DNA of 27,974 nucleotides, from the NCBI GenBank assembly GCA_009691815.1, contig SIAL01000006.1:1-27974 (forward strand), read 5' to 3'. Origin of the DNA: Gemmataceae bacterium. Its GTDB lineage: Bacteria > Planctomycetota > Planctomycetia > Gemmatales > Gemmataceae. This document shows positions 8,599 to 17,315 of this stretch, in pieces (within the stretch, counting starts at the first letter, position 1; each line of letters begins with the position of its first letter). Below the pieces are notes generated by a model that saw nothing but the letters and a program-made list of their open reading frames with translations, was not told the origin of the DNA and did not search any database. Position numbers and translations under genes: made by a program.

Positions 8599-9978
8599 CT
8601 AAGCCATTACCCTTACTTTCCAAAGGTCAAGTTGGCGTGCCACCTCGCTGGGGGCCGTGGACCCTTCCGAACGAAACGCCATGAGAGCCCGAGAAACCCC
8701 CAACACTTCATATACCTCCGGGGTCAAGCCCAAGTAGGCGGAATCGAAATCGGCATGGGAAAGATCGGCAAGGCGGCACCCGCGTTTTTCACACAGTCGC
8801 ACCATTTTACCCACTATCTCATGGGCGGTGCGAAGAGGAACACCCCTTAAAACCAGAAATTCCATTAAAGTCGTTGCATCCAGAAAACCGTCCTCAATAC
8901 GGGCCGCAATCTGTTCCCCCTTCAATTGGGCCTTGCGAACGATGGCCGCCGCTATGATCAAGGATGCCTCCACCGTGTCATTTGCATCGAAAACCGCCGG
9001 CTTATCTTCTTGAAGGTCGCGGTTGTACGCAAGGGGGAGGCCCTTTAATAGAATTTGCAGGCGATTGAGGTCAGAAATCACCCGGCTGGTCTTCCCCCGC
9101 ATCAATTCCAGCACATCCGGGTTTTTCTTGTGAGGCATGATGCTCGAACCGGTGCAGAAAGCATCAGGAAGGTTTAGGAAGCCAAATTCGGTGGTGGACC
9201 ATAGGACCCATTCTTCCGCCCAGCCCCCCAAATGGATGGCAATCATGGATAGTGCAAAAACATATTCGATAAGGAAATCCCGATCGGAGGACACATCGAG
9301 GCTATTATGCGCCAAGTCATCAAAACCCAAGGTTTTTGCCACATGACGGCGATCAATGGGAAGCGAACTTCCCGCAAGGGCGGCCGCACCCAAAGGAAGC
9401 CGATTGAGCCGTTTTCGACAATCCATGAGGCGTTCGCGGTCCCTTTGAAACTTTTCCACATAGGCAAGGAAATAATGGCCCGCCAAAACCGGTTGGGCCC
9501 GTTGGAGGTGGGTATAGCCCGGGATGATCATCTCCTTGTGGGTTTCCGCGGCTTCAATAAAGCCTTTTTGGACATCGAGAAGGAGCTGATCCATTCGGTC
9601 GAGGGCATCCCGGGTCCATAACTTCATGGCGGTCACAACCTGATCGTTGCGACTTCGGCCCGTATGCAGCTTTCGGCCGGTGTCTCCGAGCCGCTCGATT
9701 AGAGCTGATTCGATGTGAGTATGGATATCCTCAAGGGAAGTACGGATGGGGATCTTTCCGGCTTCCAAATCATCCCCAATTTGATCAAGTGTGGTGCATA
9801 TTGCCTCTGCCTCAGCGGGAGTAATTAGGTTAACATGGGCAAGCATTTTCGCCTGGGCTTGGCTTCCCAGAATGTCGTGGCGAAAAAGTCTGCGGTCAAA
9901 ACTGATCGATTCCGTGTAAAGCTCTGTCAAAGCGTCCACGCCTCCCTCAAACCGACCACCCCATGTCTTTTGGCTCAT
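8599..9978 (-). CDS. argH: Argininosuccinate lyase
   Basis: 459 residues, full length. ArgH cleaves argininosuccinate to arginine and fumarate, the last step of arginine synthesis. The canonical N-terminus MSQKTWGGRFEGG is present, as are HTGRSRNDQ, GYTHLQRAQP, the fumarase/aspartase superfamily signature GSSIMPHKKNPD with the catalytic Ser loop, and the AYNRDLQEDK segment. Start chosen: ATG 9978, which begins exactly at the family N-terminus; a GTG three codons upstream is also in frame. It heads the minus-strand argH-lysA cluster and is divergent from nadD (about 115 bases between starts). Confidence 0.97.
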   Translation of the reverse strand: MSQKTWGGRFEGGVDALTELYTESISFDRRLFRHDILGSQAQAKMLAHVNLITPAEAEAICTTLDQIGDDLEAGKIPIRTSLEDIHTHIESALIERLGDTGRKLHTGRSRNDQVVTAMKLWTRDALDRMDQLLLDVQKGFIEAAETHKEMIIPGYTHLQRAQPVLAGHYFLAYVEKFQRDRERLMDCRKRLNRLPLGAAALAGSSLPIDRRHVAKTLGFDDLAHNSLDVSSDRDFLIEYVFALSMIAIHLGGWAEEWVLWSTTEFGFLNLPDAFCTGSSIMPHKKNPDVLELMRGKTSRVISDLNRLQILLKGLPLAYNRDLQEDKPAVFDANDTVEASLIIAAAIVRKAQLKGEQIAARIEDGFLDATTLMEFLVLRGVPLRTAHEIVGKMVRLCEKRGCRLADLSHADFDSAYLGLTPEVYEVLGVSRALMAFRSEGSTAPSEVARQLDLWKVRVMA

Positions 9979-10094
9979 GCAACCCACCGTCCAACTAATA
10001 GTTTCAAGTTCGCTATGGGCATAGCGTTCCTGTGGAAATCCCTAGATTTTCCTATGGAACCAAGGCCTTGGGATGAAGATCGGGAGTGGTGAGA

Positions 10095-10721
10095 ATGCGG
10101 ATTGGACTTTTTGGAGGGGCGTTTGATCCGCCCCATTTGGGACACCTGATTGTTGCCGAGGCTTGCCGCGAAGCAGGAAATCTGGATCAGGTTTGGTTTC
10201 TTCCCTCCGCCCAGCCCCCTCATAAACCGATCGATGCCATGGCCCCTTGGGAAGATCGCCTGAGAATGATTGGTTTGGCCATTGCCGGAAACCCTGCTTT
10301 TCGTTTGGAACCAATCGAAAGCGAATTGCCCTCGCCCAATTTCACTTTTCAAACTTTGGCAACTTTAAAACAAAAACACCCGACAATCCAATTCGTTCTC
10401 CTATTGGGACAGGACAGTTTGGCGGATCTGCCCCAGTGGAAAAATCCGGAGGAAGTGGTCAGGCTTACCGAGATTTTCATTTATCCCCGCACGGAAACCT
10501 TGTTGGGCAAAGACCCTTTGGTTGCCCAAAAAGCGTTGGAACAGGCTGTTCCCGAGGCCAGAATATCGTGGCTTTCCGGGGTGCCCAATATGGGAATCGC
10601 AAGTCGAAACCTGCGGCATCGCTGTCTAACAGGCCAGAGCATTCGATATCAAGTCAGCAGCTCGGTGGAAATGTACATTAGGAAAGAAAAACTTTATCAG
10701 CCTATCCCCGTTTCCAAATAG
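10095..10721 (+). CDS. nadD: Nicotinate-nucleotide adenylyltransferase
   Basis: 208 residues. NadD adenylates nicotinate mononucleotide in NAD synthesis. The N-terminus MRIGLFGGAFDPPHLGH is the classic nucleotidyltransferase motif (FDPxHxGH). LPSAQPPHKP, LLLGQDSLADLPQWKNPEEV and a late YQVSSSVEMYIR (the IS/TxIR motif, here S-S-V-E) all fit NadD. Start is ATG 10095 with GGGAG eight bases upstream; GTG codons at 10086 and 10089 are in frame but less well placed. It is followed 59 bases later by sdhC; no terminator is visible between them, so some co-transcription is possible. Confidence 0.95.
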   Translation: MRIGLFGGAFDPPHLGHLIVAEACREAGNLDQVWFLPSAQPPHKPIDAMAPWEDRLRMIGLAIAGNPAFRLEPIESELPSPNFTFQTLATLKQKHPTIQFVLLLGQDSLADLPQWKNPEEVVRLTEIFIYPRTETLLGKDPLVAQKALEQAVPEARISWLSGVPNMGIASRNLRHRCLTGQSIRYQVSSSVEMYIRKEKLYQPIPVSK

Positions 10722-10780
10722 TCGCTTCAACCCAAAGAGATAATAGACTGAGGATTCCACTTAACCTTCAGGGCAAATCC

Positions 10781-11605
10781 ATGGTGCCAAGTTTCTTAAA
10801 AAGTTCTCTGGGCCGAAAATATGCCATGGGGTTCACCGGGCTACTTTTGGTGGGATTTGTTTTAGGCCATTTGGCTGGCAATCTGTTAATTTTTCAAGGG
10901 CCCGAAGCACTAAACGGGTATGCGGAATTCTTGGAAGAAGCGGGCCATGGAATGGCGGTTTGGATTGCCCGAACCGGCCTGCTTGCCATTTTTGTTTCCC
11001 ATTTGGTTTTGGCATTCCAACTTCGCCGGGAAAACAATCGGGCAAGACAGGTAGGGTATGATCAGGAATCGGCCCTTGTTTCCAATTGGGCGTCAAGACA
11101 CATGTTTCTGACCGGGCTGGTTATTTTGGTTTTTGTGATTTACCACATATGCCATTTTACCTTGGGTGTAACCGATACCAGTGCGGAATGGCGGGTTCGG
11201 CTAGAAGGCAAAAATCGCCCCCACTATGTCGATGTTTATGCCATGGTAACCAAAGGCTTCCAAGATCCCAGAGTTTCCCTCTTTTACTGTTTTTGCCAAA
11301 TCCTATTGGGTTTGCACATTTGGCATGGGGCTTCCAGCTGGTTTCAATCTTTGGGAATCAACCGCTCTGCGTGGAGGCGTTCTACCTCTTGGGTGGGACC
11401 AATCCTAGCCTTGGTGGTGATCGTTGGGAATTGCGCTATCCCGATATCGGTTATGGGTGGGTTGGGTATGTCGCACGGTGCCCCAAGCCATCTTGGCCAA
11501 ATTCCAGCCCTAACCCTCAAAGAATCCGAAAAACAACGGGACCTGAAAAACTCCATGGGTGGAGGAGCTGAAAAAACCGGCGGCTTTTCCATTCCAAAGG
11601 AATAA
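10781..11605 (+). CDS. sdhC: Succinate dehydrogenase cytochrome b subunit
   Basis: 274 residues with about five membrane helices (roughly 15-36, 60-80, 107-128, 160-182, 200-225). It fits the single-subunit, di-heme cytochrome b558 type found in SdhCAB/fumarate reductase complexes. Candidate heme-ligand histidines lie in FVLGHLAGN, FVSHLVLAF, YHICHF and GLHIWHGAS. The protein anchors SdhA/SdhB and passes electrons to quinone. The C-terminus (~235-274) is a hydrophilic tail with KESEKQRDLKNS that is not part of the usual core. The gene order C-A-B with sdhA and sdhB just downstream confirms the call. Confidence 0.93.
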   Translation: MVPSFLKSSLGRKYAMGFTGLLLVGFVLGHLAGNLLIFQGPEALNGYAEFLEEAGHGMAVWIARTGLLAIFVSHLVLAFQLRRENNRARQVGYDQESALVSNWASRHMFLTGLVILVFVIYHICHFTLGVTDTSAEWRVRLEGKNRPHYVDVYAMVTKGFQDPRVSLFYCFCQILLGLHIWHGASSWFQSLGINRSAWRRSTSWVGPILALVVIVGNCAIPISVMGGLGMSHGAPSHLGQIPALTLKESEKQRDLKNSMGGGAEKTGGFSIPKE

Positions 11606-11630
11606 GAACCCCTAACTGGCAGAACACAAA

Positions 11631-11649
11631 TGGGAAAATAACTTTCCCA
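11631..11649 (+). other. Intercistronic hairpin between sdhC and sdhA
   Basis: A perfect 7-bp inverted repeat TGGGAAA / TTTCCCA with a 5-base loop lies in the 107-base gap between sdhC and sdhA. No T-run follows, so it is not a normal terminator. It could act as an mRNA processing or stability element that sets the SdhC:SdhA ratio (inference). Confidence 0.5.
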
Positions 11650-11712
11650 AGGACAAGCAAACAAATGCTTTGCTTTTTCCGAACAAGGCACAAGTCCGTT
11701 GAAAGGTAATCC

Positions 11713-13626
11713 ATGAAGTTAAATGCTCGAGTTCCTGACGGCCCGCTTGCCGAAAAATGGGACAATTGCAAGATGGGAATGAAGTTGGTTAACCCAGCCA
11801 ACAAGCGGAAATACCATGTCATCGTTGTGGGTACCGGGTTGGCGGGGGGAGCCTGTGCCGCCTCCCTGGCGGAGTTGGGTTACCAAGTTTCCACCTTTTG
11901 TTTTCAAGACTCCCCTCGGCGAGCCCATTCGATCGCGGCTCAAGGCGGGATCAACGCCGCAAAAAATTACCCAAACGATGGGGACTCGGTTGAACGATTA
12001 TTTTTGGACACCATCAAGGGTGGAGATTATCGTGCCCGGGAATCGAATGTTTATCGCTTGGCCCAAACCAGTGTAAATATCATTGATCAATGCGTTGCCC
12101 AAGGCGTTCCCTTTGCCCGGGAATATGGTGGCCAATTGGACAACCGGAGTTTTGGCGGGGCACAGGTTTCGCGAACTTTTTATTGTCGCGGCCAAACCGG
12201 ACAGCAGCTTCTTTTGGGGGCTTATGCCTCGCTCAACCGGCAAATCGAAAAAGGCAGAGTAAAGTCTCATACCCGTCACGAAATGATGGACCTTGTTTTG
12301 GTGGATGGCAAAGCCAAGGGAATCATTGTGCGGGACATGGTAACAGGCCAAATTGAACGCCATGCCGCCGATGCCGTGGTTTTGGCTTCGGGTGGATATG
12401 GTCCTGTCTTTTACCTATCCACCAATGCCATGGGGTGTAATGTTTCCGCCACCTATCGGGCTTTCAAGCGCGGAGCAATGTTCGCCAATCCCTGTTACAC
12501 CCAGATCCACCCGACCTGCATCCCCGTCACAGGAGACTTTCAATCCAAACTCACCCTCATGAGCGAATCCCTTCGAAATGATGGGCGCATTTGGGTCCCT
12601 AAAAAGCAAGGTGACACCCGGGCCCCCGGTACGATCCCTGAATCGGAACGAGATTATTACCTAGAACGAAAATACCCCAGTTATGGCAACTTGGCACCAC
12701 GGGACATTGCCTCCCGGGCCGCCAAAGAAGCCTGTGACGCGGGCCGAGGCGTTGGCCAATTTGGTCGGGGAGTGAACCTCGATTTTGCGGATGCCATCAA
12801 TCGGTTGGGGGCAAAAACCATCGCGGAACGCTATGGCAACCTGTTCGATATGTATTCGCACATTACCGGCGAGAACCCCTACCAAGCCCCCATGCGCATC
12901 TACCCGGCGGTCCACTATGTCATGGGTGGGCTGTGGGTAGATTATCGGCTGATGAGTAACATTCCGGGCCTATTTGTTTTGGGCGAGGCCAATTTCAGCG
13001 ATCATGGAGCCAATCGCCTTGGGGCAAGCGCGCTCATGCAAGGCCTTGCCGATGGGTATTTCATCGCCCCATACACCATTACCGACTACCTAGCCGGGAT
13101 GAAGCCTTCTGGGGATACAACGCAAACCAAGGAGTTCGCACAAACCGAATCGGAAGTGGGCCAACGCCTCAGTAAGCTTCAAAATGTCAAGGGAAAGCAC
13201 TCTTGCCAAGAGTTTCACCGGGAGCTGGGAAAGTTGGTTTGGGAATATTGCGGCATGGCGCGTACCAAAGCCGGGTTAACCAAAGTCCTTGGCTTGATCC
13301 CGGAACTTCGAAACCGCTTTTGGAAAGAAGTTTCGGTTCCAGGCTCGGGTCAAGGGATCAATCAGGCCCTTGAAAACGCTAACCGGGTGGCGGATTTCTT
13401 GGAGTTTGCCGAGGTCATGTGTACCGATGCGCTTACCCGGGAAGAGTCATGTGGCGCCCATTTTCGAGAGGAATACCAGACCGAAGAGGGTGAAGCCCAA
13501 CGAAACGATGAAGATTTCAGTTTTGTCAGTGCTTGGGAATATGCCGGGGAAGGAACCGCACCCTTGCTGACCAAGGAACCCCTCCAACCCGAATTCGTAA
13601 AACCAAGCGTCCGGAGCTACAAGTAA
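11713..13626 (+). CDS. sdhA: Succinate dehydrogenase flavoprotein subunit
   Basis: 637 residues. SdhA oxidises succinate to fumarate with covalently bound FAD. Visible are the dinucleotide fold VIVVGTGLAGGACAA (37-50), the HSIAAQGGINAAKNY segment with H72 as the expected FAD-linking histidine, QIHPTCIP, and the late FVLGEANFSDHGANRLGASALMQG block that closes the active site. This matches the type found with single-subunit cytochrome b partners. Start is ATG 11713 with GAAAGG upstream. Its TAA overlaps the sdhB ATG by one base (TAATG), indicating translational coupling. Confidence 0.97.
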   Translation: MKLNARVPDGPLAEKWDNCKMGMKLVNPANKRKYHVIVVGTGLAGGACAASLAELGYQVSTFCFQDSPRRAHSIAAQGGINAAKNYPNDGDSVERLFLDTIKGGDYRARESNVYRLAQTSVNIIDQCVAQGVPFAREYGGQLDNRSFGGAQVSRTFYCRGQTGQQLLLGAYASLNRQIEKGRVKSHTRHEMMDLVLVDGKAKGIIVRDMVTGQIERHAADAVVLASGGYGPVFYLSTNAMGCNVSATYRAFKRGAMFANPCYTQIHPTCIPVTGDFQSKLTLMSESLRNDGRIWVPKKQGDTRAPGTIPESERDYYLERKYPSYGNLAPRDIASRAAKEACDAGRGVGQFGRGVNLDFADAINRLGAKTIAERYGNLFDMYSHITGENPYQAPMRIYPAVHYVMGGLWVDYRLMSNIPGLFVLGEANFSDHGANRLGASALMQGLADGYFIAPYTITDYLAGMKPSGDTTQTKEFAQTESEVGQRLSKLQNVKGKHSCQEFHRELGKLVWEYCGMARTKAGLTKVLGLIPELRNRFWKEVSVPGSGQGINQALENANRVADFLEFAEVMCTDALTREESCGAHFREEYQTEEGEAQRNDEDFSFVSAWEYAGEGTAPLLTKEPLQPEFVKPSVRSYK

Positions 13627-14375
13627 TGAAATTAAACCTCAAAATTTGGCGACAAAAATCCACGACGGACAAAGGGCACTTTGAACAGCACCCGATAGAT
13701 GGCGTTATCCCTGAAATGTCATTTTTGGAAATGCTGGATGTTCTCAATGACACTCTTTCCGCAGCTGGAAAGGAGAACATTGCTTTTGACCACGATTGCC
13801 GTGAGGGAATTTGCGGATCCTGTTCCATGGTGATAAATGGGGTTGCGCATGGCCCCACCCGGGGGACGACCTGCCAAACCTATATGCGAAACTTTAGGGA
13901 TGGTCAAACCATTGTCATTGAACCCTTTCGCGCAACTGCTTTTCCGGTTCTATGCGATTTGGTGGTGGATCGTTCGGCATTTGACCGGATCCAGCAAGCG
14001 GGTGGTTTTGTGTCGGTGAATGTCGGTGGCGCCCCTGAGGGAAATAGCGTTCCGATATCCAAAGTGAATGCGGATTTGGCCATGGATGCAGCCCAGTGCA
14101 TCGGTTGCGGGGCCTGCGTTGCCGCCTGTAAAAACGCATCCGCGATGCTATTTGTGGCCGCCAAGGTGGGACATTTGCGACTTTTGCCCCAAGGGGAACC
14201 GGAAGCCAAGGACCGGGTTAAAAAAATGGTGGCTCAGATGGATTCGGAAGGGTTTGGAAACTGCACCAACCAATACGAATGCGAAGCAGTTTGCCCAAAA
14301 GAGATTAGAGCGGACTTTATTTCCCTTTTGAACCGGGAATATCTAGGTGCGTCTGTTTTCCCTAGGCCCATGTAA
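13626..14375 (+). CDS. sdhB: Succinate dehydrogenase iron-sulfur subunit
   Basis: 249 residues. The plant-type ferredoxin domain binds [2Fe-2S] through CREGICGSC and the later TTCQTY/VLCD cysteine region. The C-terminal domain has CIGCGACVAACK for [4Fe-4S] and a second group CTNQYECEAVCPKE for the [3Fe-4S] cluster. The protein links SdhA to the cytochrome b subunit. Start chosen: ATG 13626, overlapping the sdhA stop; the frame is open upstream, but only within sdhA. It is the last gene of the sdhCAB operon. Confidence 0.96.
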   Translation: MKLNLKIWRQKSTTDKGHFEQHPIDGVIPEMSFLEMLDVLNDTLSAAGKENIAFDHDCREGICGSCSMVINGVAHGPTRGTTCQTYMRNFRDGQTIVIEPFRATAFPVLCDLVVDRSAFDRIQQAGGFVSVNVGGAPEGNSVPISKVNADLAMDAAQCIGCGACVAACKNASAMLFVAAKVGHLRLLPQGEPEAKDRVKKMVAQMDSEGFGNCTNQYECEAVCPKEIRADFISLLNREYLGASVFPRPM

Positions 14376-14969
14376 CGGGATACCCAAAGTTTGTGGTTGG
14401 GGAGGGATTTTCCCATTGTTCGGATCCTTTTCCGGTCTGTTTTTGAAAAAACCGTGAATTTTTTGTTATCCGCCCTTTACTTAAAGGTCTTGGGCGATTA
14501 TGAAATGAGGATACGAAAAGAACTGTCTCTTCGTAGGCTTTGGCTTTTCCTTCATTTCAGGATAGAAGTCTCGGATCTTTTGGATTGACTTCCTCGGCAA
14601 CTCCGGGGCACCACCGCCTGGTTCGTATCTTCTTTTTCTTCCGATGAAGGCAACAGGAATCGACCCGTGACTTTTACGGGCGGAATCCATGTCAGGTTTT
14701 CCGTTTTACACCTTTCCTTAATTTGGGTGTTAGGTTTCTGCTTTTACCTCCTTCCGGTTGGGTTCAATGGTTATGGTGTTGCAACAGGGGGTCATTTCCC
14801 GGTTCGGCGCAGCAATTGTTCCTCTTCCCCTGCGTGGGATGTTCTTCCCAGGCTCCTCAATGTCACTACTGTTTTGTGTTTGCTCCTAGGGTCATACAGG
14901 CGGCTGGGTAGGAGATATTGTGTACTCCGACCCCAATTTGCCTGATGTTTGGTATGGAATGAGTTGTCA
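14376..14969. other. Long intergenic region upstream of the RNA-binding protein genes
   Basis: Nearly 600 bases with no protein I can support; the small open frames in it have no recognisable motif. It contains an imperfect inverted repeat at 14512-14535 (TACGAA-a-AGA, loop ACTG, TCT-c-TTCGTA; 9 pairs, one mismatch) with no T-run after it. It probably holds the sdhB transcript end and the promoter and a long 5' leader for the first RRM gene, but none of these can be fixed by eye. Confidence 0.4.
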
Positions 14970-15407
<438 letters not shown>

Positions 15408-15449
15408 TTCCTTTTTGCCTTTCGCTTACCAGCGATAGTGCTTTTCAAT

Positions 15450-15483
15450 CGGAAAAGGTACCTGTGATGGGTATCTTTTTCCG
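15450..15483 (+). terminator. Probable hairpin terminator after RNA-binding protein copy 1
   Basis: CGGAAAAGGTACC pairs with GGTATCTTTTTCCG over about 13 bp with one bulged T and one G-T pair, loop about 7 bases. A short T-run follows a few bases later (in GGATTTTTCC). It may only partly stop transcription. Confidence 0.55.
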
Positions 15484-15570
15484 GTGGATTTTTCCCCTTT
15501 GGGGTGCGATTTGTTACATTTCTAAGGGACTGTTTGGTTTTTTGGTTTTGATTATCACCCTTAACGGTTA

Positions 15571-15587
15571 CTAGGTACTGGACCTAG
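15571..15587 (+). promoter_or_regulatory. Palindromic hairpin upstream of RNA-binding protein copy 2
   Basis: Perfect 6-bp inverted repeat CTAGGT / ACCTAG with a 5-base spacer, about 43 bases before the start of copy 2. It could be an operator or a leader hairpin; no known consensus is matched. Confidence 0.35.
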
Positions 15588-15629
15588 AAATTCTTGGGTG
15601 TTGGTGTTTCTAAAATGGGATGATTTGAA

Positions 15630-16139
15630 ATGGCGAAGAATATCTATGTTGGGAATCTGGCATGGGAGAGTAGCTCCGATGACCTGCTTACAATGTTTGG
15701 CCAATACGGCCAAGTGACAAGGGCGCAAGTGACCATGGATCGCGAAACCGGGCGATCCCGTGGTTTCGGTTTTGTGGAAATGGGAAGTGATGCCGAAGCA
15801 GCGGCAGCGATTGAAGGCCTAAATGGCCATCAAATCAATGGCCGTGCTTTGACTGTTAACGAAGCCCGACCCCGCGAAGAGCGTGGTCCCGGCGGCGGCG
15901 GTCGTAGCGGCGGCGGTTACGGCGGCGGCGGTTACGGCGGCGGCGGTGGCCGAAGCGGTGGCGGCGGTGGTTACAGCGGCGGCGGCCGAAGCGGCGGCGG
16001 CGGTGGTTACAGCGGCGGCGGCGGTGGTTACAGCGGCGGCGGCGGCCGAAGCGGTGGTGGTTACGGTGGCGGCGGTGGTGGCCGAAGCGGTGGCGGCGGT
16101 GGTTACGGCGGCGGTGGTGACAGCGGAAGCCGTTACTAA
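15630..16139 (+). CDS. RRM glycine-rich RNA-binding protein, copy 2
   Basis: 169 residues, a close paralogue of copy 1. The RRM (about 1-80) is nearly identical, with IYVGNL and RSRGFGFVEM, and the hinge PREERGPGGGGRSGG is the same. The glycine tail is longer (~85 residues) and carries extra GGGYSGGG units, so the tail has diverged by repeat expansion while the RRM was conserved. This points to a tandem duplication. The start ATG 15630 has only a weak GGGATGA upstream. A strong terminator follows at 16171-16202. Confidence 0.92.
   Translation: MAKNIYVGNLAWESSSDDLLTMFGQYGQVTRAQVTMDRETGRSRGFGFVEMGSDAEAAAAIEGLNGHQINGRALTVNEARPREERGPGGGGRSGGGYGGGGYGGGGGRSGGGGGYSGGGRSGGGGGYSGGGGGYSGGGGRSGGGYGGGGGGRSGGGGGYGGGGDSGSRY
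15891..16123 (+). repeat. GGC/GGT-rich repeat tract coding the glycine tail (copy 2)
   Basis: Imperfect GGCGGCGGTGGTTAC- and CGAAGCGGC-type units in tandem. Same coding style as the tract in copy 1 but longer. Confidence 0.85.
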
Positions 16140-16170
16140 ATCCTAGCTGGTTGATAAAACCAAATTCCGG

Positions 16171-16202
16171 GGGTGGGCCTTCATCGGTCCGCCCTTTTTT
16201 TT
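16171..16202 (+). terminator. Rho-independent terminator after RNA-binding protein copy 2
   Basis: GGGTGGGCC pairs with GGTCCGCCC (9 pairs including two G-T), loop TTCATC, directly followed by eight T. A strong classical terminator. The next gene starts only 14 bases later. Confidence 0.85.
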
Positions 16203-16215
16203 ATGGATATTTTCG

Positions 16216-17139
16216 GTGCGTTCAGACATTTTTATTGATGTGCTTGGCCTTGGTTGTTTGGCCGTGGATGAAATCCTTCTTAGCCCCATTTGGCCCGAAC
16301 CCGATACCAAAACTAGGCTTTTGGCAAGGGATCGACAGGGGGGCGGATTAACAGGAAACGCCATGGTCGCCGCGGCCCGTTTTGGAGCAAAAGTCGCTTA
16401 CGGGGGGAGTTTGGGAGTCGATGACGACTCTCGATTTCTAAGGGATTTATATCTGAAGGAGGGAATCAACCTCACCCATTGCCGTTCCCATCCCCAATTT
16501 CGTCCCATCCGTTCCACCATTGTCATTGACAAATCTCAAAACACCCGGACCATTTGGTTTGACCTGCCCGGTCATTTGGGGGCAAGTGAAGACTGGCCAC
16601 CGGCGGAGCTGATTACCCAATCCAAGGTCTTGTTTGTCGATCACTATGGAATGGAGGGGATGATTCGCGCCGCCAAGATTGCCCGAGCCTCCGGGGTGGA
16701 GGTGGTGTCCGATTTCGAACGAGACGAACATCCTCGATTTGAGGAAATATTGCCCCTTGTTGATCACCTAATCCTATCAAACAAATTTGCAACCAAACGA
16801 ACCGGGTTGCAAAACCCACGCGATGCTGTCGAGGCGTTGGCAAAATTTGGGGCAAAAGTGACGATCGTTACCAACGGGGAATTGGGTGCTTGGGTGGTGG
16901 GAGAAGGTAGTTGTTTTTCTATTCCGGCCTACCCGGTTACCGTTGTAGACAGCACGGGCTGTGGAGATGCCTTTCATGGGGTTTATGCGGCATGCCTTGC
17001 GAAAGGGTTGGGGCTTTTTGATCGCCTAAAATTTGCCACGGCAGCGGCAGCCCTCAAAGCGAAACACCTTGGCGCCCAACGGGGGCTTCCTACCCGCCAA
17101 GAGGTCGAAACCTTTTTGGGATTCTGGGACTTTTTTTAA
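16216..17139 (+). CDS. PfkB-family carbohydrate/nucleoside kinase
   Basis: 307 residues of the ribokinase/PfkB fold, which phosphorylates sugars or nucleosides with ATP. The N-terminal strand VLGLGCLAVDEILL and a GGGLTGNAMVAAARFGA segment (substrate side) are typical, and the C-terminal signature is DSTGCGDAFHGVYAACLAKG with the catalytic Asp in GCGDAF (usually GAGDAF). Substrate not identifiable. Start is GTG 16216: it is the first start giving the complete N-terminal strand, and no in-frame ATG lies close upstream. The start sits 14 bases after the terminator of the preceding gene, so expression needs read-through, a promoter inside the terminator region, or a nearly leaderless transcript. 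Confidence 0.88.
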   Translation: MRSDIFIDVLGLGCLAVDEILLSPIWPEPDTKTRLLARDRQGGGLTGNAMVAAARFGAKVAYGGSLGVDDDSRFLRDLYLKEGINLTHCRSHPQFRPIRSTIVIDKSQNTRTIWFDLPGHLGASEDWPPAELITQSKVLFVDHYGMEGMIRAAKIARASGVEVVSDFERDEHPRFEEILPLVDHLILSNKFATKRTGLQNPRDAVEALAKFGAKVTIVTNGELGAWVVGEGSCFSIPAYPVTVVDSTGCGDAFHGVYAACLAKGLGLFDRLKFATAAAALKAKHLGAQRGLPTRQEVETFLGFWDFF

Positions 17140-17264
17140 GAATTGCAATCTGGCGTAAAGGATTGGGGACACCCAAAAAGGCCTATGTCTGTCCCGCCAT
17201 TGGGGAAAACCCTGCCCCTTGGTTCGTTATTTCCGATGGGATTTGGCCAAAAGCTGGGATTCCT

Positions 17265-17270
17265 TATTTA
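17265..17270 (+). repeat. Target-site duplication, left copy
   Basis: TATTTA directly abutting the left inverted repeat; identical to 18816-18821. Confidence 0.8.
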
Positions 17271-17285
17271 GTCGTCCCTAAAAAA
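17271..17285 (+). repeat. Left terminal inverted repeat of the IS
   Basis: GTCGTCCCTAAAAAA; matches the right end in inverse orientation with one mismatch. Confidence 0.88.
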
Positions 17286-17315
17286 ACCACCATTTGTATT
17301 TTGGCCCAAAAGGTG

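Noticed and set aside
14667..14945. A 92-codon hydrophobic frame between sdhB and the RNA-binding gene
   Set aside because: No ribosome site, no recognisable family, and unusual Cys/Ser composition; most likely random.
17160..17265. Weak stem GGGACA/TGTCCC after the PfkB kinase as a terminator
   Set aside because: Only six pairs around a long loop and no T-run.
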